From: an uncultured Clostridium sp.
Lineage (GTDB): Bacteria; Bacillota; Clostridia; TANB77; CAG-508
Assembly (NCBI GenBank): GCA_947368535.1
Contig: CANBHY010000005.1
Span: forward strand, 1-64,000
Length of the DNA: 64,000 bases
Reading direction: 5' to 3'
A model generated the notes under the pieces. That model worked only from the letters and a program-made list of their open reading frames with translations, was not told the origin of the DNA and searched no databases. This document shows positions 8,528 through 18,509 of the stretch, piece by piece. The position numbers and the translations under genes are program-made. The stretch's first letter is position 1, and every line of letters begins with the position of its first letter.

Positions 8528-9346
8528 TTAGCCCTTTATTACTCTTCCTCGTGGGAATTTTTTTGAAAAGACAACTTCTGCTTCTTTGAAGGTTTTTAAA
8601 TACCATCTCCAAAAATCTTTATTTGCCGTTGTTCCTCTCATTTTCTCCCAGTATAATTCCCTAGGTAATACCTTTTTTTCAAAGTTTTCTTGTTCAGTGA
8701 CCCACTCCATTGATAGCGTTGGGTATACTCTGATTTCTTCTACTGTTTCCAGTTTTTCAAGCATGTGTTTTGCCCATTCTTCAGTAAAGACATGTGCATC
8801 CTCCAATCTATAGTAGGTGTGTTCATCAATCCATCCCACGCTTTTGATCGACGCATATACCTCAGATCTTTCGGTATACGTTTTTCGTAGGTCTGGCACA
8901 AATGAATCATAGGTTCTTCTGAATGAAAACGTTCGTTTTCGCCTCCCTTTGTATTCAATGATGATTTCGTTTTCCATTGGTTCCAAAGCCTCGGTTGCTT
9001 TAAGAGCCTCAAAATGCACACAGTTGCAGAATATCATTATACGATAAGGTTTAAATCTTTCAATATCCTTGTCATATAAGGTTGCTACAACATTTTGAAA
9101 CTGCACAATTTCGCTAAAAGCTTCTCCGATCTTGGTTGTCACCTGCTTCTTGCCTTCATGAAAATTCGTGGTCATTAGCGCAAGATAGGCTCTGTCAGTA
9201 TTTAGTTTTTCGAAGTTTAGTATGCTTCCAATACGCTCGATTAAAGTCAGGACTAATTGTCCCTCATACGTCCTCCGAACGTCATATTTGCCAGCATACA
9301 GTTCTCTTTGGTCTGTTCGTACTAGAATAACTGATGTTCTGTGCAT
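8528..9346 (-). CDS. Unknown 272-aa protein, paralogue of 9500-10321
   Basis: I do not recognise this family. It is a soluble, charged protein without signal or membrane segment. It aligns along its whole length with the next gene: MHRTSVILVRTD against MHKTPIILIKKD, KYDVRRTYEGQLVL against KYMIRKTNGGQLIL, YTERS/YTERN, VGWID/IGWIN, FTEEWAKHMLEKL against FDEEWAKDMLEKL, YPTLSxEW, KVLP. The ATG at 9346 follows GGGAGGTG; a GTG three codons upstream lies inside that site. It is GC-richer than neighbours and contains an in-frame CGG-AGG read as Arg-Arg. Divergence in both protein and composition suggests an old duplication or two separate arrivals. Confidence 0.7.
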   Translation of the reverse strand: MHRTSVILVRTDQRELYAGKYDVRRTYEGQLVLTLIERIGSILNFEKLNTDRAYLALMTTNFHEGKKQVTTKIGEAFSEIVQFQNVVATLYDKDIERFKPYRIMIFCNCVHFEALKATEALEPMENEIIIEYKGRRKRTFSFRRTYDSFVPDLRKTYTERSEVYASIKSVGWIDEHTYYRLEDAHVFTEEWAKHMLEKLETVEEIRVYPTLSMEWVTEQENFEKKVLPRELYWEKMRGTTANKDFWRWYLKTFKEAEVVFSKKFPRGRVIKG

Positions 9347-9450
9347 AATATGCACCTCCCTTTAAAATGTCTCATGTCATACAGCTTTTTCAACTTTGGT
9401 ATGTTGTTATTATACTATATTTTTTTCAAATATCAACCTAAAAATGCAAA

Positions 9451-9476
9451 GTGGGTATGTTATTATACACACCCAC
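9451..9476 (-). terminator. Inverted repeat between the paralogue genes
   Basis: GTGGGTATG / CACACCCAC (one mismatch) flanks TTATTATA. On the minus strand it follows the upstream paralogue and leads into TTTGCATTTTT, so it can be a terminator; the loop also reads TATAAT, so it could be an operator-like -10 region for the downstream paralogue. Confidence 0.45.
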
Positions 9477-9499
9477 AGCTTACTTTTTTCACCAATATT

Positions 9500-10321
9500 C
9501 TACTCTACGACTCTTCCACCCTTAAAAAACTTTTTCAAATATACAGCTCTTACTTCTGTAAAGTCACTCAGATATTCTTCCCAAAATGCTTTCTTAGGTA
9601 CTCTTCTATTATATTCTGATTTTGGTAATACCTTTTGCTCTTGGGATTTTTCTGTCGTTGTCCATTCTCCGCTTAATGTTGGATATACTTTTTTATCAGG
9701 ATCGATTTTTCTCAGTTTTTCTAGCATATCTTTTGCCCATTCTTCATCGAATACAACTACCTGATCTTCTTTGTAATATATTTCATCATTTATCCATCCA
9801 ATGTTTTTCACACATGCGTAATATGGATTTCTTTCTGTATATACCGCTTCTAAATTAACTGGCTTTGATCTGTTATGCATCCTAAATCTAAAACGTTTTT
9901 CTTCAATGTCATTTACATAATAGGATATTCCAGCTTCATTTTCAGCTATGCTATCAAAATTGTCCTTTTCAGATGCTAAAAACTCGACATTATTGCCAAA
10001 TATAGTCACTCTATATGGGAAATATCTATTTCTATCCCTATCGTTTAATGTGACTACAACACTTATTTCTTGACCTAATGCTGCAAACTGTTCTCCTACA
10101 CTGCTTTCTACTTTTATTCCCTTTATTGAAGAATAATAATCTTTGTGTGGTAGAGCAAAGTATGCTTCTTCTGTTTTTAGCTTCTGCAAAGTATGTAATG
10201 TCCCCATGTACTTTATCAAATCGAGTATCAGTTGTCCTCCATTTGTTTTCCGTATCATGTATTTACTTACATACATTGTTTCTCGGTCTTTTTTGATTAA
10301 AATAATTGGTGTTTTGTGCAT
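9500..10321 (-). CDS. Unknown 273-aa protein, paralogue of 8528-9346
   Basis: This is the upstream member of the tandem pair, full-length homologous to the downstream gene. It starts MHKTPIILIKKDRETMYVSKY behind AAGGAGGTGCAACTT; an upstream in-frame Met has no site. It has no membrane segment, signal or metal motif that I can name; charged surface and a conserved WAKDMLEKL helix near residue 200 are the clearest features. Composition is closer to the native genes than that of its paralogue, but it still contains one in-frame CGG (ATA-CGG-AAA), and the aligned residue in the paralogue is also Arg, so CGG here reads as arginine without a frame change. Confidence 0.7.
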   Translation of the reverse strand: MHKTPIILIKKDRETMYVSKYMIRKTNGGQLILDLIKYMGTLHTLQKLKTEEAYFALPHKDYYSSIKGIKVESSVGEQFAALGQEISVVVTLNDRDRNRYFPYRVTIFGNNVEFLASEKDNFDSIAENEAGISYYVNDIEEKRFRFRMHNRSKPVNLEAVYTERNPYYACVKNIGWINDEIYYKEDQVVVFDEEWAKDMLEKLRKIDPDKKVYPTLSGEWTTTEKSQEQKVLPKSEYNRRVPKKAFWEEYLSDFTEVRAVYLKKFFKGGRVVE

Positions 10322-10388
10322 AAGTTGCACCTCCTTGTTTAGTCTCACGTCACAAGTCATGTTGCTTCTTATAACATGGAATTTGTAT

Positions 10389-10417
10389 ATTATATCATAT
10401 TTTATGTAACCTTTAAA
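10389..10417 (-). promoter_or_regulatory. Possible promoter of the paralogue pair
   Basis: On the minus strand TTTAAA (10412-10417) and TATAAT (10389-10394) are 17 bases apart, about 70 bases before the start codon. The -35 is poor. Confidence 0.35.
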
Positions 10418-10430
10418 GTCTTTTGTAAAA

Positions 10431-10471
10431 AGAAAAACTTAAACTACTAAATTAGTAATTTAAGTTTTTCT
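10431..10471 (-). terminator. Terminator of the pheST operon
   Basis: The 13-bp stem AGAAAAACTTAAA / TTTAAGTTTTTCT is followed on the minus strand by T-rich sequence, five bases after the pheT stop codon. Confidence 0.8.
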
Positions 10472-10476
10472 TATAT

Positions 10477-12846
10477 TTATCTTAATTCCGCTTTTATGTC
10501 TTTTTCTAGCCCTGCTATTATTTTATTCATTACTTCATTTATTTCTTCATCTGTTAGTGTTCTGTCTTGTTTTGCAAATGTTAATGAAAAAGCTATACTC
10601 TTTTTATCGTCATCTATTCCTTTTCCTGTATATATGTCAAATACTTCTTGACTATCTAATAATGATCCTGCATATTTTTTGATTTTTACACTTATCTCTT
10701 GTGCAGATAATTTTTTATCTACTACTATAGCTAAATCTTTTTTTATTGATGGGAATTTTGAAATTTCTTTATATTTCATTTTACTTACTTTTTTAGCTAA
10801 TAATTTATCTAAATCAATTTCTAATATATATACATCTTCTAATTCTATTTCTGGATGTACTTTTCCTATAATTCCTACATTGTCATTATTTACAGATATA
10901 ATTGCTGATTGTCCTGGATGCATATCTTTTGGTAATTTTTCTTTACCTTTTATAAAGCTATATCTTCCATTGTATCCTAAATAGTCTAGAATTTCTTCTG
11001 CTATACCTTTGATAATATAAAAATCTACTTTTCTTTTTTCTATTCCTAAATAGTATTCTCCTGCCATTAATGCTGCTAGTTTTTGAGTTTCTGAATATTC
11101 TTCACCTTGTTTTTGGAATGACTTTCCTATTTCAAAAATAGATACATCTTTATTATTTCTAGCTTTATTATATTCATATATTTTGTATAAAGCTATTGAT
11201 ACACTATGTCTTAATGTATTTTTATCTTTTGATAGTGGATCTAATAATTTTACTGTTTCGTAATCATCTGCAGTAAACATTTTGGCATCTGTATCTGGTA
11301 CTAAAATATATGATAATGTTTCATTTAATCCTAGATCTACCATTTTATTTCTAACTTGTCTTAGTACTTTGTCATAGCTTCCCATTTTAGGTAATATATC
11401 TGGTAATTTTCCTTTTATATTATTTACTCCATAAATACGTCCTACTTCTTCTATTAAGTCTTCTTTTATTGCTATATCAATTCTTCTTCTAGGTACTGAA
11501 ACTGTTATTACATCATTTCTAACTGTTGCTTTAAATCCTAGTCTTTCAAATACGTCTAAAATATCTTTTTCAGGAATTTCCATTCCTAATATTTCATTAA
11601 TATTTTTTGCTGTTATATCTATGACTTTGTCATCTTTTTCTGTTGTATCATATTTTGCTATTTCACCAACTATTTCAGCATTAGCATATTTTTCTAAAAG
11701 ATGACAAGATCTTTCTATTGCCATATATGTTCTGTTAGAGTCTAATCCTTTTTCGAATCTATTGCTTGCTTCACTTCTTAATATTGCGTTTGATGTTCTT
11801 CTTATTTTTACTGAATCAAATATAGCAGCTTCTATAATTATATTTTTTGTTTTATCTGTTATTTCTGTTTCTAATCCACCCATTACCCCAGCTAAACCTA
11901 TAGCTTTTGTTCCGTCTGAAATAACAATATCTTCTGATTTTAATGTTCTTTCTATGCTATCTAATGTTGTTAATTTTTCTCCTTCTTTTGCCATTCTTAC
12001 TTCTAGACAATCTTTAAGGCAATCTGCATCGTAAAAATGCAATGGTTGTCCTGTTTCTAGCATTACATAGTTACTTATATCAACTACATTATTTATTGGT
12101 CTTATTCCTGATGCTATAAGTCTATTTTTTATGAAAGCTGGACTTTCTTTTATTTCTACATTTTTTACTTTTTTGCTTAAGAATATTGAACAGTTATCAG
12201 TATTTACTTTTACTTTGAATTTATCATTTATATCTTCTTTGTTTTCTTTATGTGATATATCAATATCTTTTACTTTTTTATTATATATTGCGCCTACTTC
12301 GTATGCCATTCCTAAAATGCTTAATAAATCGCCTCTATTTGCTGTTAAATCAAAATCTATTACACTATCGTCCATCTTCATATATGCGATTGGATCTTCT
12401 CCTATAGGAGCATCTTGTGGTAATTCGTGTATCCCTGCTTTATCTTCTTCAGTTAAGAATTTTGATTCTAAACCTAATTCTGCTATAGAACAAATCATTC
12501 CATTAGATTCTTCACCTCTGATTACTCCTCTTTTTATTGTTCCACCTGGTAATTCTGCGCCATCTAAAGCTAATATTACTTTTAGTCCTTTTCTTACATT
12601 AGGAGCACCACATACTATATTTAATATTTCTTTACCTGTATTTACTTTGCAACAATGTAAATGATCTGAATCTGGATGCTCTTTACACTCAACTACTTCT
12701 GCTATTACTAATTTTGTTGCATTTATTAGTTTTCCTGCTTCATCATATTCATTTCCTGCATTTGTCATATCTTCAGCAAGTTTTACAACGTCTATATCTT
12801 TATCTAAATCGACATAGTCTTTTAAAAAATTAATACTTAATTTCAT
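10477..12846 (-). CDS. pheT: Phenylalanyl-tRNA synthetase beta subunit
   Basis: PheT forms the alpha2-beta2 enzyme that charges tRNA-Phe. The 789-aa product shows the start [14 protein letters not shown], an N-terminal tRNA-binding domain ([18 protein letters not shown]), the B3/B4 editing region, the B5 domain and the C-terminal anticodon-binding FDX-ACB domain ([20 protein letters not shown]). The start at 12846 lies 17 bases inside the end of pheS, so translation is coupled. It is regulated with pheS by the T-box upstream. Confidence 0.97.
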   Translation of the reverse strand: MKLSINFLKDYVDLDKDIDVVKLAEDMTNAGNEYDEAGKLINATKLVIAEVVECKEHPDSDHLHCCKVNTGKEILNIVCGAPNVRKGLKVILALDGAELPGGTIKRGVIRGEESNGMICSIAELGLESKFLTEEDKAGIHELPQDAPIGEDPIAYMKMDDSVIDFDLTANRGDLLSILGMAYEVGAIYNKKVKDIDISHKENKEDINDKFKVKVNTDNCSIFLSKKVKNVEIKESPAFIKNRLIASGIRPINNVVDISNYVMLETGQPLHFYDADCLKDCLEVRMAKEGEKLTTLDSIERTLKSEDIVISDGTKAIGLAGVMGGLETEITDKTKNIIIEAAIFDSVKIRRTSNAILRSEASNRFEKGLDSNRTYMAIERSCHLLEKYANAEIVGEIAKYDTTEKDDKVIDITAKNINEILGMEIPEKDILDVFERLGFKATVRNDVITVSVPRRRIDIAIKEDLIEEVGRIYGVNNIKGKLPDILPKMGSYDKVLRQVRNKMVDLGLNETLSYILVPDTDAKMFTADDYETVKLLDPLSKDKNTLRHSVSIALYKIYEYNKARNNKDVSIFEIGKSFQKQGEEYSETQKLAALMAGEYYLGIEKRKVDFYIIKGIAEEILDYLGYNGRYSFIKGKEKLPKDMHPGQSAIISVNNDNVGIIGKVHPEIELEDVYILEIDLDKLLAKKVSKMKYKEISKFPSIKKDLAIVVDKKLSAQEISVKIKKYAGSLLDSQEVFDIYTGKGIDDDKKSIAFSLTFAKQDRTLTDEEINEVMNKIIAGLEKDIKAELR

Positions 12847-13885
12847 TTTCTTCATCCTTTCTATCAAATTGTTTTAAGAATCTTACATCATTTTGGTATA
12901 AAAGTCTTATGTCAGTTATCCCATATTTAAACATTGCCAATCTATCTAAACCTACACCGAATGCAAATCCTGAATATTTTTCTGGATCATATCCATTCAT
13001 TTTCAAAACATTTGGATGAACAATTCCTGATCCTAGTAATTCTATCCATCCTGTTTGTTTACATAGATTACATCCTTTTCCTCCACATTTAAAGCATGTA
13101 ACATCTACTTCATATGATGGTTCAGTGAAAGGGAAATAACTTGGTCTGAAACGTAGTTCTGTATTTTGTCCTAACATTTTTTTCATAAATACTTCTAATG
13201 TTCCTTTTAAATCAGCTAATGAAATGTTTTTATCTACTACTAACCCTTCAACTTGATTAAATTGATGTGAATGTGTTGCATCATCTTCTCTTCTAAAAGT
13301 TTTACCTGGAACTATTACTCTTATTGGTGTTTTTTCTTCATTTGCCATCATTGTTCTAGCTTGTACTGCTGATGTTTGTGTTCTTAATAAATAGTCTGGT
13401 GTTATATAAAAACTATCTTGCATATCTCTTGCTGGATGTCCTTTTGGTAAGTTTAATCTTTCAAAACAATATTCATCAGTTTCTAATTCTGGTCCTGAAA
13501 CTACATCATATCCCATTGATACGAATAAATCTTCTACCTCTTCTATTATTCTATTTAATGGGTGTTTGCTTCCTCTTTTTATTTTTTGACTAGGAAGTGT
13601 TATATCAATATCTTCGTTTTCTAATTTTTGCGCTAATTCTAATTTTCTCAAAATTTCTTCTTTTTCTTGAATTTTATCTTCCACTTCTTGTTTCGCTGTA
13701 TTTACAGCAGCTCCCATTATTGGTCTTTCTTCTGCTGAAAGATTTCCCATTTGTCTTAATAAAAGTGTAAGTTCTCCTTTTTTTCCTAAGTATTTCACAC
13801 GAATGTCATTTAACTCTTTTAAGTCTTTACTTTTTTCTACATTTTCTAATGCTTCTTTTTGAATTTTGCTTATTTGCTCTTTCAA
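12830..13885 (-). CDS. pheS: Phenylalanyl-tRNA synthetase alpha subunit
   Basis: This is the catalytic subunit, 351 aa. It has an N-terminal coiled coil (residues 1-85), then motif 2 ([22 protein letters not shown]), motif 3 ([18 protein letters not shown]) and a CxxC-type pair ([16 protein letters not shown]) typical of the Firmicute enzyme's insertion. AAGGAGGAAAAAAC precedes the ATG. It lies directly behind a Phe-specific T-box leader, so its expression should rise when uncharged tRNA-Phe accumulates. Confidence 0.97.
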   Translation of the reverse strand: MKEQISKIQKEALENVEKSKDLKELNDIRVKYLGKKGELTLLLRQMGNLSAEERPIMGAAVNTAKQEVEDKIQEKEEILRKLELAQKLENEDIDITLPSQKIKRGSKHPLNRIIEEVEDLFVSMGYDVVSGPELETDEYCFERLNLPKGHPARDMQDSFYITPDYLLRTQTSAVQARTMMANEEKTPIRVIVPGKTFRREDDATHSHQFNQVEGLVVDKNISLADLKGTLEVFMKKMLGQNTELRFRPSYFPFTEPSYEVDVTCFKCGGKGCNLCKQTGWIELLGSGIVHPNVLKMNGYDPEKYSGFAFGVGLDRLAMFKYGITDIRLLYQNDVRFLKQFDRKDEENEIKY

Positions 13886-13925
13886 AGTTTTTTCCTCCTT
13901 ATATATCTTTTTTCTTTATTAAATC

Positions 13926-14165
13926 AAAAAAGTATTTCAGTCCTAATAGGACGAAATACTTATGTATACGTGGTACCACCTAATTTTATTAATTAAATAT
14001 TAACCTCTATGAGCTATAACGTTGCAAACGTCTATACTTTTAATATAGAATCTCCAAAGTGAATTTTCGATTTAGAATATATAATAAGCTCGCAGCGTAA
14101 TCACTTATTTTCTCTTTCTATATTTTGCCTAAATCTACTTTGCTTTTTCGTTGATTTTTTATATG
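13926..14165 (-). promoter_or_regulatory. T-box riboswitch, tRNA-Phe specific, upstream of pheST
   Basis: On the minus strand the conserved T-box core GGTGGTACCACG lies at 13969-13980, followed by a strong terminator hairpin (13926-13961, ending in TTTTTT). Upstream, stem I ends near TCACTTTGGAG, where the specifier loop reads TTC at 14061-14063, a phenylalanine codon, fitting the downstream genes. CTGCGAGC, a typical stem I apical element, is present around 14085-14095. Exact 5' end is not determined. Confidence 0.92.
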
Positions 14166-14210
14166 ATTATTTATTCTAACATCTTTTATTAGTTTTCGCA
14201 ATAGTTTTAT

Positions 14211-14849
14211 CTATTTTATATTTGATATTATCCAATTTCCATTTATTTTTGAATATTCTACTTGCATGTTTTTTTCTTCAGAAGTTTTCCCTTCTTTAGT
14301 TGTTTTATACCATACATTTAATACTTGTTTTGTTGATGATTCTAATTTTTCTTCTCTTGTTATTGTATATGTTTCTTTTGGTGTTTTAGTTACAGATACA
14401 TGTGTTACTCCATTTGATGTTTTATAGATGTTTTTAAATTGATTTGCAAAAAAATCTTTTGTGATGTACTTTTGCATTTCTTTTCTTACATCTTCATATA
14501 TTATGTTAGTTCTTATAAATTGTTCATCTGTTGTTTTATCGAATTTGCTAAATTCTTGATTTGTTGCGAAACTATATTTTTCTAAAAGTGCTTGTGGATC
14601 TGAGTATGCTAATGATCTTTCATTTAAATATTGTGTTAAAAGATTAACTGCATCTTCTTCATTAAATTCAGTTATTTTAACTGGTTCTTCTTGTATATTA
14701 GTAGATACGTCATTTGTTAATTCTTTAACTTTTTTAAAATATGTATATATTAATGCTGTAAATACTAATAACAATGCCATTGTTATTAGTATTACAGTTT
14801 TTAAATTTACTTTTACTTTTTTATTTTCATTTGTATTTTTTTTTGACAT
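14211..14849 (-). CDS. Membrane-anchored extracytoplasmic protein of unknown function
   Basis: The product is 212 aa: a lysine-rich cytoplasmic start, one membrane helix (about residues 18-38), then an external domain ending with a repeat of hydrophobic strands (VLNVWYKTTKEG, MQVEYSKINGNWIISNIK). The C-terminal WIISNIK strand resembles NTF2-like or lumazine-type folds seen in many Gram-positive surface proteins, but I cannot assign it. It overlaps the stop of the upstream coiled-coil gene (TAATG), so the two are translated together. Confidence 0.8.
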   Translation of the reverse strand: MSKKNTNENKKVKVNLKTVILITMALLLVFTALIYTYFKKVKELTNDVSTNIQEEPVKITEFNEEDAVNLLTQYLNERSLAYSDPQALLEKYSFATNQEFSKFDKTTDEQFIRTNIIYEDVRKEMQKYITKDFFANQFKNIYKTSNGVTHVSVTKTPKETYTITREEKLESSTKQVLNVWYKTTKEGKTSEEKNMQVEYSKINGNWIISNIK

Positions 14850-15652
14850 TATTCAAGACCTCCATTATCTTCAATAACCACTTCTTCAATTGTTTTTATA
14901 ATATTTTCTTCTAAATATTGTTCATTTATTTTTCTAGTTTGTCTTTCTTCATTTTCATATGCTTCTAATCTATTTTTTAAATTTGTAAATACATTTTTTT
15001 CTATTAATTTAAATGGTTTTATTTTTCCTAAAAAGAATTTTGTTGCTTTTGAAAATATTCTAGGTCCTTTTATTGTATCTTTTTGCAATCCATTTTCTTT
15101 TGATTCTATAGCTTTATTTAATTCATCTTCTTTATCACTAATTTTCTTTTTTATTATCTGTTTTATTCTTTTTATTTTTTCATCTATTTTTGCTAATTTA
15201 TCTTCTAAGTCACATATTTTTTCTCTTATTTCATCATCACTGTTATCTGCTTTTTCTTTTGCTCTTTTTTCTTCTTGAATTAGATAATATATTTTTGATT
15301 GTACTTCTAATTGATTAAGTTCTTCTTCATATAATTTTATATATTCAGATATGATTTGGTTATCATGGTATACCGCTAATTCAATTAAGTATTTTTCATA
15401 TTTCTCCATTAAGTCTTTTAATTCATTTTCAACTTCAGAGTATTTTTCTAAGTTTTCAATCACTTTTTTATTTATTAAGCTTATTCCATATGTTATTGCA
15501 GCATTTTCATTGCTAATTTTTCTTAAAATTATTTCCCTACTTTTGTTGTACTGAATGGCAGATGACACTTTTGTTTTATCTTGTAGTATTTTTTTTATGT
15601 TGTCTTTTAACTTTATAAACTTTTTCTCTTTATCTTTTTTTATCTTATCCAC
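14849..15652 (-). CDS. Coiled-coil protein of unknown function, 267 aa
   Basis: The sequence is almost entirely Lys/Glu/Ile-rich helix with heptad character (roughly residues 60-185) and lacks signal or membrane segment. The start is GTG at 15652, behind GAGAGGAC. It is the middle gene of a tight cluster: a 46-aa gene 15 bases upstream and a membrane protein overlapping by one base downstream. The shape suggests a cytoplasmic scaffold partner for the membrane protein. No family recognised. Confidence 0.75.
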   Translation of the reverse strand: MDKIKKDKEKKFIKLKDNIKKILQDKTKVSSAIQYNKSREIILRKISNENAAITYGISLINKKVIENLEKYSEVENELKDLMEKYEKYLIELAVYHDNQIISEYIKLYEEELNQLEVQSKIYYLIQEEKRAKEKADNSDDEIREKICDLEDKLAKIDEKIKRIKQIIKKKISDKEDELNKAIESKENGLQKDTIKGPRIFSKATKFFLGKIKPFKLIEKNVFTNLKNRLEAYENEERQTRKINEQYLEENIIKTIEEVVIEDNGGLE

Positions 15653-15667
15653 TAGTATATTGTCCTC

Positions 15668-15808
15668 TCATTTCAACATTTTCTTAATTTCTTTTTGTTT
15701 TTTTAGTGTATCACTTTCCATATTTTTTATTAGTTCTTCTAATTCTTCTGATGTCATGTGGTCTAAGTTAAATACTTTTTTATTAAAAGCAATTGTTCCT
15801 AAATTCAT
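15668..15808 (-). CDS. Small helical protein, 46 aa
   Basis: This short frame has a good GAGGAG site six bases before the ATG at 15808 and ends with TGA 15 bases before the next start. The product (MNLGTIAFNKKVFNLDHMTS at the start, then a Glu/Lys-rich helix) is soluble. It leads the three-gene cluster of 14211-15808. Not recognised. Confidence 0.65.
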   Translation of the reverse strand: MNLGTIAFNKKVFNLDHMTSEELEELIKNMESDTLKKQKEIKKMLK

Positions 15809-15838
15809 TTTGACTCCTCTTTTGTTTTCAATAAATTT

Positions 15839-15869
15839 TAAGCGGACTTATTTTTATAAAGTCCGCTTA
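15839..15869. terminator. Terminator after the DUF5050 gene
   Basis: Eleven-bp arms TAAGCGGACTT / AAGTCCGCTTA start three bases past the stop codon at 15873; T-rich on both sides. Confidence 0.75.
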
Positions 15870-15872
15870 CTT

Positions 15873-16973
15873 TTAAATGTTTACTCTGGCTTGGTTTTCG
15901 CCATTTGTTTTTACTCTATATGTTGCAAAATAGTAAGGCGAATCTTCTACTTTGTCAGTATAGTAAATCCAATCTCCTGCTATACAAATAGAAGTATTAA
16001 CACTTGATGATAAATCTACAATTTTCTCATTTTTCTTACCATTTGTTTTTATTTTATATATTGCTTGTTCTGTTTGATTTCCATTTTCATCAACTTCATT
16101 TACAGCATAATATATTGTTTTTTCGTAAATGTTGAAAGTAGATATTGCCTTTGATATTACTTCTACATCTTTATGGTTATCTTTTGTACTTAAATCTAAT
16201 TTCATTAAGTGTTTATTTGCAGCACTTATATAATATAACTCATTATCAACCACTTGGAACATATCTATTCCTGATTCGATTTTTTCTTTACTAGATCCAT
16301 CTTTTTTCATTTTTCCAAATTCATCATCTTCAGATGTATAGTAGATATATTTTCCTGATATTTGGAATCTCTTAATTGTTTCTTCAGATATTTGTTGTCT
16401 TTTTTCTCCATTTGTTTTTACTTTTTCTAATTTCTTATCTGAATTTAAGTAATATACCCATCCATCACTTACATTTAATGAAGCATTTTCGATAGATATA
16501 GTTTCTATGTTATCTACTAAAACTTCTCTTTTTTCTCCGTTTGGCTTCATTTTTACAATTCTTCTTTGATATTCTCCACTGCCATTGTCATTAACATTCA
16601 TAGATAGGAAATATAAATATCCTTTATAATAATTTATTGATTTTATCCATTCGCTTTCTTCAATTATTTTTGTTTTATTATCTTCTGTAACTTCATATAA
16701 TGCACTTTTACTTTCTTTTTCATCTTTTATTCCTGAATTACTTAGATATACTTTATTTCCTTTAGCTACTGCAAATCCTTTATTGTTAAGATTTCCTGCA
16801 ACTTTTCCTGCACTTCCTACTAACCCAGCAAATGTTATTGATGTAATTATTGTTATTGCTATTAAAAGTATTAATATAACTGAAACTACAACTATTAGTC
16901 TCTTTTGGCTATCTTCTAATACTTTAAATCTTTCAGAAACCTTTTTAAAGACATTACCTTTTTTTCCTTCCAT
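15873..16973 (-). CDS. Membrane-anchored beta-propeller-like protein (DUF5050 type)
   Basis: The product is 366 aa. A cytoplasmic start is followed by one long membrane helix (about residues 24-50), then repeated blades each with a YYLN/YYTS/YYIS motif and a KTNGEKR or MKKDGSSKEK turn (WVYYLNSDKKLEKVKTNGEK, YIYYTSEDDEFGKMKKDG, ELYYISAANKHLMKLD, WIYYTDKVEDSPYYF). These repeats are characteristic of DUF5050 propellers of Clostridia, thought to be extracellular ligand or wall binders. AGAGAGGTATTTAG precedes the ATG. It is probably transcribed alone and ends in its own terminator. Confidence 0.85.
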   Translation of the reverse strand: MEGKKGNVFKKVSERFKVLEDSQKRLIVVVSVILILLIAITIITSITFAGLVGSAGKVAGNLNNKGFAVAKGNKVYLSNSGIKDEKESKSALYEVTEDNKTKIIEESEWIKSINYYKGYLYFLSMNVNDNGSGEYQRRIVKMKPNGEKREVLVDNIETISIENASLNVSDGWVYYLNSDKKLEKVKTNGEKRQQISEETIKRFQISGKYIYYTSEDDEFGKMKKDGSSKEKIESGIDMFQVVDNELYYISAANKHLMKLDLSTKDNHKDVEVISKAISTFNIYEKTIYYAVNEVDENGNQTEQAIYKIKTNGKKNEKIVDLSSSVNTSICIAGDWIYYTDKVEDSPYYFATYRVKTNGENQARVNI

Positions 16974-17049
16974 CTAAATACCTCTCTTTTCTTTTGCATA
17001 TTTTTATTATATCTATAATAAGTTTATCATGTCAACTTATTGATTATAA

Positions 17050-18075
17050 TTACTTTAAGTACATTACTACTCTAAAGCCAATCGCTAAATTTGCATTGTC
17101 TTCTGACTGACCTCTAGATGATATTGGATATACATGTCCTTCATTCCAGAATCCTCCGCCTCTTCCCATATGATATTTTTCATGTTCTCCACATTCTTCT
17201 GTAGTGTATTCCCATGCATTTCCTGCCATATCGTAAATATTGTTAGTTTTCCATTTTTCATTGCTTCCTGTTGCAACTATTTTCTTTTGATTATCTACAT
17301 TATTTTGATAATTTCCTATTTCTGTTGAATCGTCTATATTTATTCCACAATTTCTTAACCATGTGCAAATTGTGTCCCATGCATAGCTATTTACTAAATC
17401 TGTCTGGAAAAAATCATTTTCTTTATACATATTTAATGATAAGTCTCTAGCTTTTTCCCATGTAACACCTGTCCAAACTAGTTCATCTTTTTTAGAAACT
17501 AGTTTATCTTCTTCACCTTTTCCTGCTTCAAATCTAGCTATATAAAATCCTCCATAATTTCTTATAGAATCATCAAATTCTTCATTATATGCATTTATAT
17601 CTCTAATATTTTCTTCTTCTAAAGTTGATTCTGAATTTCCTCCTTCACCATTATGTAAAAATAATTGTCTTTGGTAATTATTTATATTTCCTACTGGAAT
17701 CCATACAAATTCGTTTCCGTCTTCATCAGCTATTACTGCTCCTTCTGCTGATGAACCTTCTATGTATTCAAAAGTAGGCGGAACTGGTATTTTTCCACCA
17801 TCTTCTGTTTCTATTTCTTCAATTTCTCCTGTTATTTTATCAGGATCTTCGGTTGTATTTTCAACTTTATTTTCTATTTTATTTTCTACTGTATTTTCTT
17901 CAGGGTCTTCATTTACTTCATTTTTATTTTCCACTTGTGCTACATTCGAAAAGTTCATTACTTTTTTCGAATTTGTGTTTTCTAATACAATTATTGCTAT
18001 CAATATGATAAGCACTAGTGCTATAAGAATACCTAATATGGTAACTATCATTTTTTGGTTCATATTCATATTCAT
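17050..18075 (-). CDS. Membrane-anchored protein with FGE-sulfatase (SUMF1-like) domain
   Basis: The product is 341 aa. After one membrane helix (about residues 9-32) comes an acidic Asn/Glu/Val-rich linker, then a C-terminal domain of about 240 aa with the SUMF1/formylglycine-generating fold signatures: FVWIPVGN, GGFYIARFEAG, MAGNAWEYTTE, MGRGGGFWNEG, AIGFRVVMYLK. Many such domains in Clostridia are not enzymes but ligand-binding variants; the paired active-site cysteines of true FGE are not evident. AAAGGA before the ATG at 18075 is better placed than the ATG at 18093. Confidence 0.85.
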   Translation of the reverse strand: MNMNMNQKMIVTILGILIALVLIILIAIIVLENTNSKKVMNFSNVAQVENKNEVNEDPEENTVENKIENKVENTTEDPDKITGEIEEIETEDGGKIPVPPTFEYIEGSSAEGAVIADEDGNEFVWIPVGNINNYQRQLFLHNGEGGNSESTLEEENIRDINAYNEEFDDSIRNYGGFYIARFEAGKGEEDKLVSKKDELVWTGVTWEKARDLSLNMYKENDFFQTDLVNSYAWDTICTWLRNCGINIDDSTEIGNYQNNVDNQKKIVATGSNEKWKTNNIYDMAGNAWEYTTEECGEHEKYHMGRGGGFWNEGHVYPISSRGQSEDNANLAIGFRVVMYLK

Positions 18076-18260
18076 GCTTATGATTCCTTTCAAACTATAT
18101 AGTCTTGAGATTTTATCTTATTATTTACCTCTCTTAAAATTATTATTAGTATAACATATAAGATTTTTTTTTTGAATAGCTATTTGTAAAATTTAAAAAT
18201 ATTGTAATTTTATTTTTGATGATTTATAAAAGAAATTTATTTTATCCATCAAAGCAAAAA

Positions 18261-18284
18261 AGAGATGAATTAAAATTCATCTCT
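18261..18284 (-). terminator. Terminator of tRNA-Leu
   Basis: Arms AGAGATGAATT / AATTCATCTCT, followed on the minus strand by TTTTTTGC, directly after the encoded CCA. Confidence 0.8.
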
Positions 18285-18287
18285 TTT

Positions 18288-18376
18288 TGGTGCAGGTGAT
18301 CGGAGTCGAACCGATACGGGATTTAGGTCCCGCAGGATTTTAAGTCCTGTGCGTCTGCCAGTTCCGCCACACCTGC
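18288..18376 (-). tRNA. tRNA-Leu (anticodon UAA)
   Basis: On the minus strand the acceptor arms GCAGGTG / CACCTGC close, discriminator A and CCA are encoded, the D arm is TGGCGGAACTGGCAGACGC, the anticodon stem CAGGA/TCCTG holds loop CTTAAAA (TAA), a long variable arm (GCGGGACCTAAATCCCGT) and T arm ATCGGTTCGACTCCGAT follow. The long variable arm is typical of class II leucine tRNA. It reads UUA, the main leucine codon expected in such an AT-rich genome. Confidence 0.97.
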
Positions 18377-18509
18377 ATATCTCACTGACAAGTGATATTA
18401 TACAACTAGAAAATATTGTTTGTCAATACCTTTTATAAAATAAAATTTCAATATTGAATAGGTGAGCAAATAAGAGTATAATAATCCAAATAAGTAAGGA
18501 GAACTCAAA

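Noticed and set aside
9451..9476. Inverted repeat as the end of an insertion sequence or a CRISPR unit
   Set aside because: A single copy, no transposase or target duplication, no regular spacing; fits a terminator or operator better.
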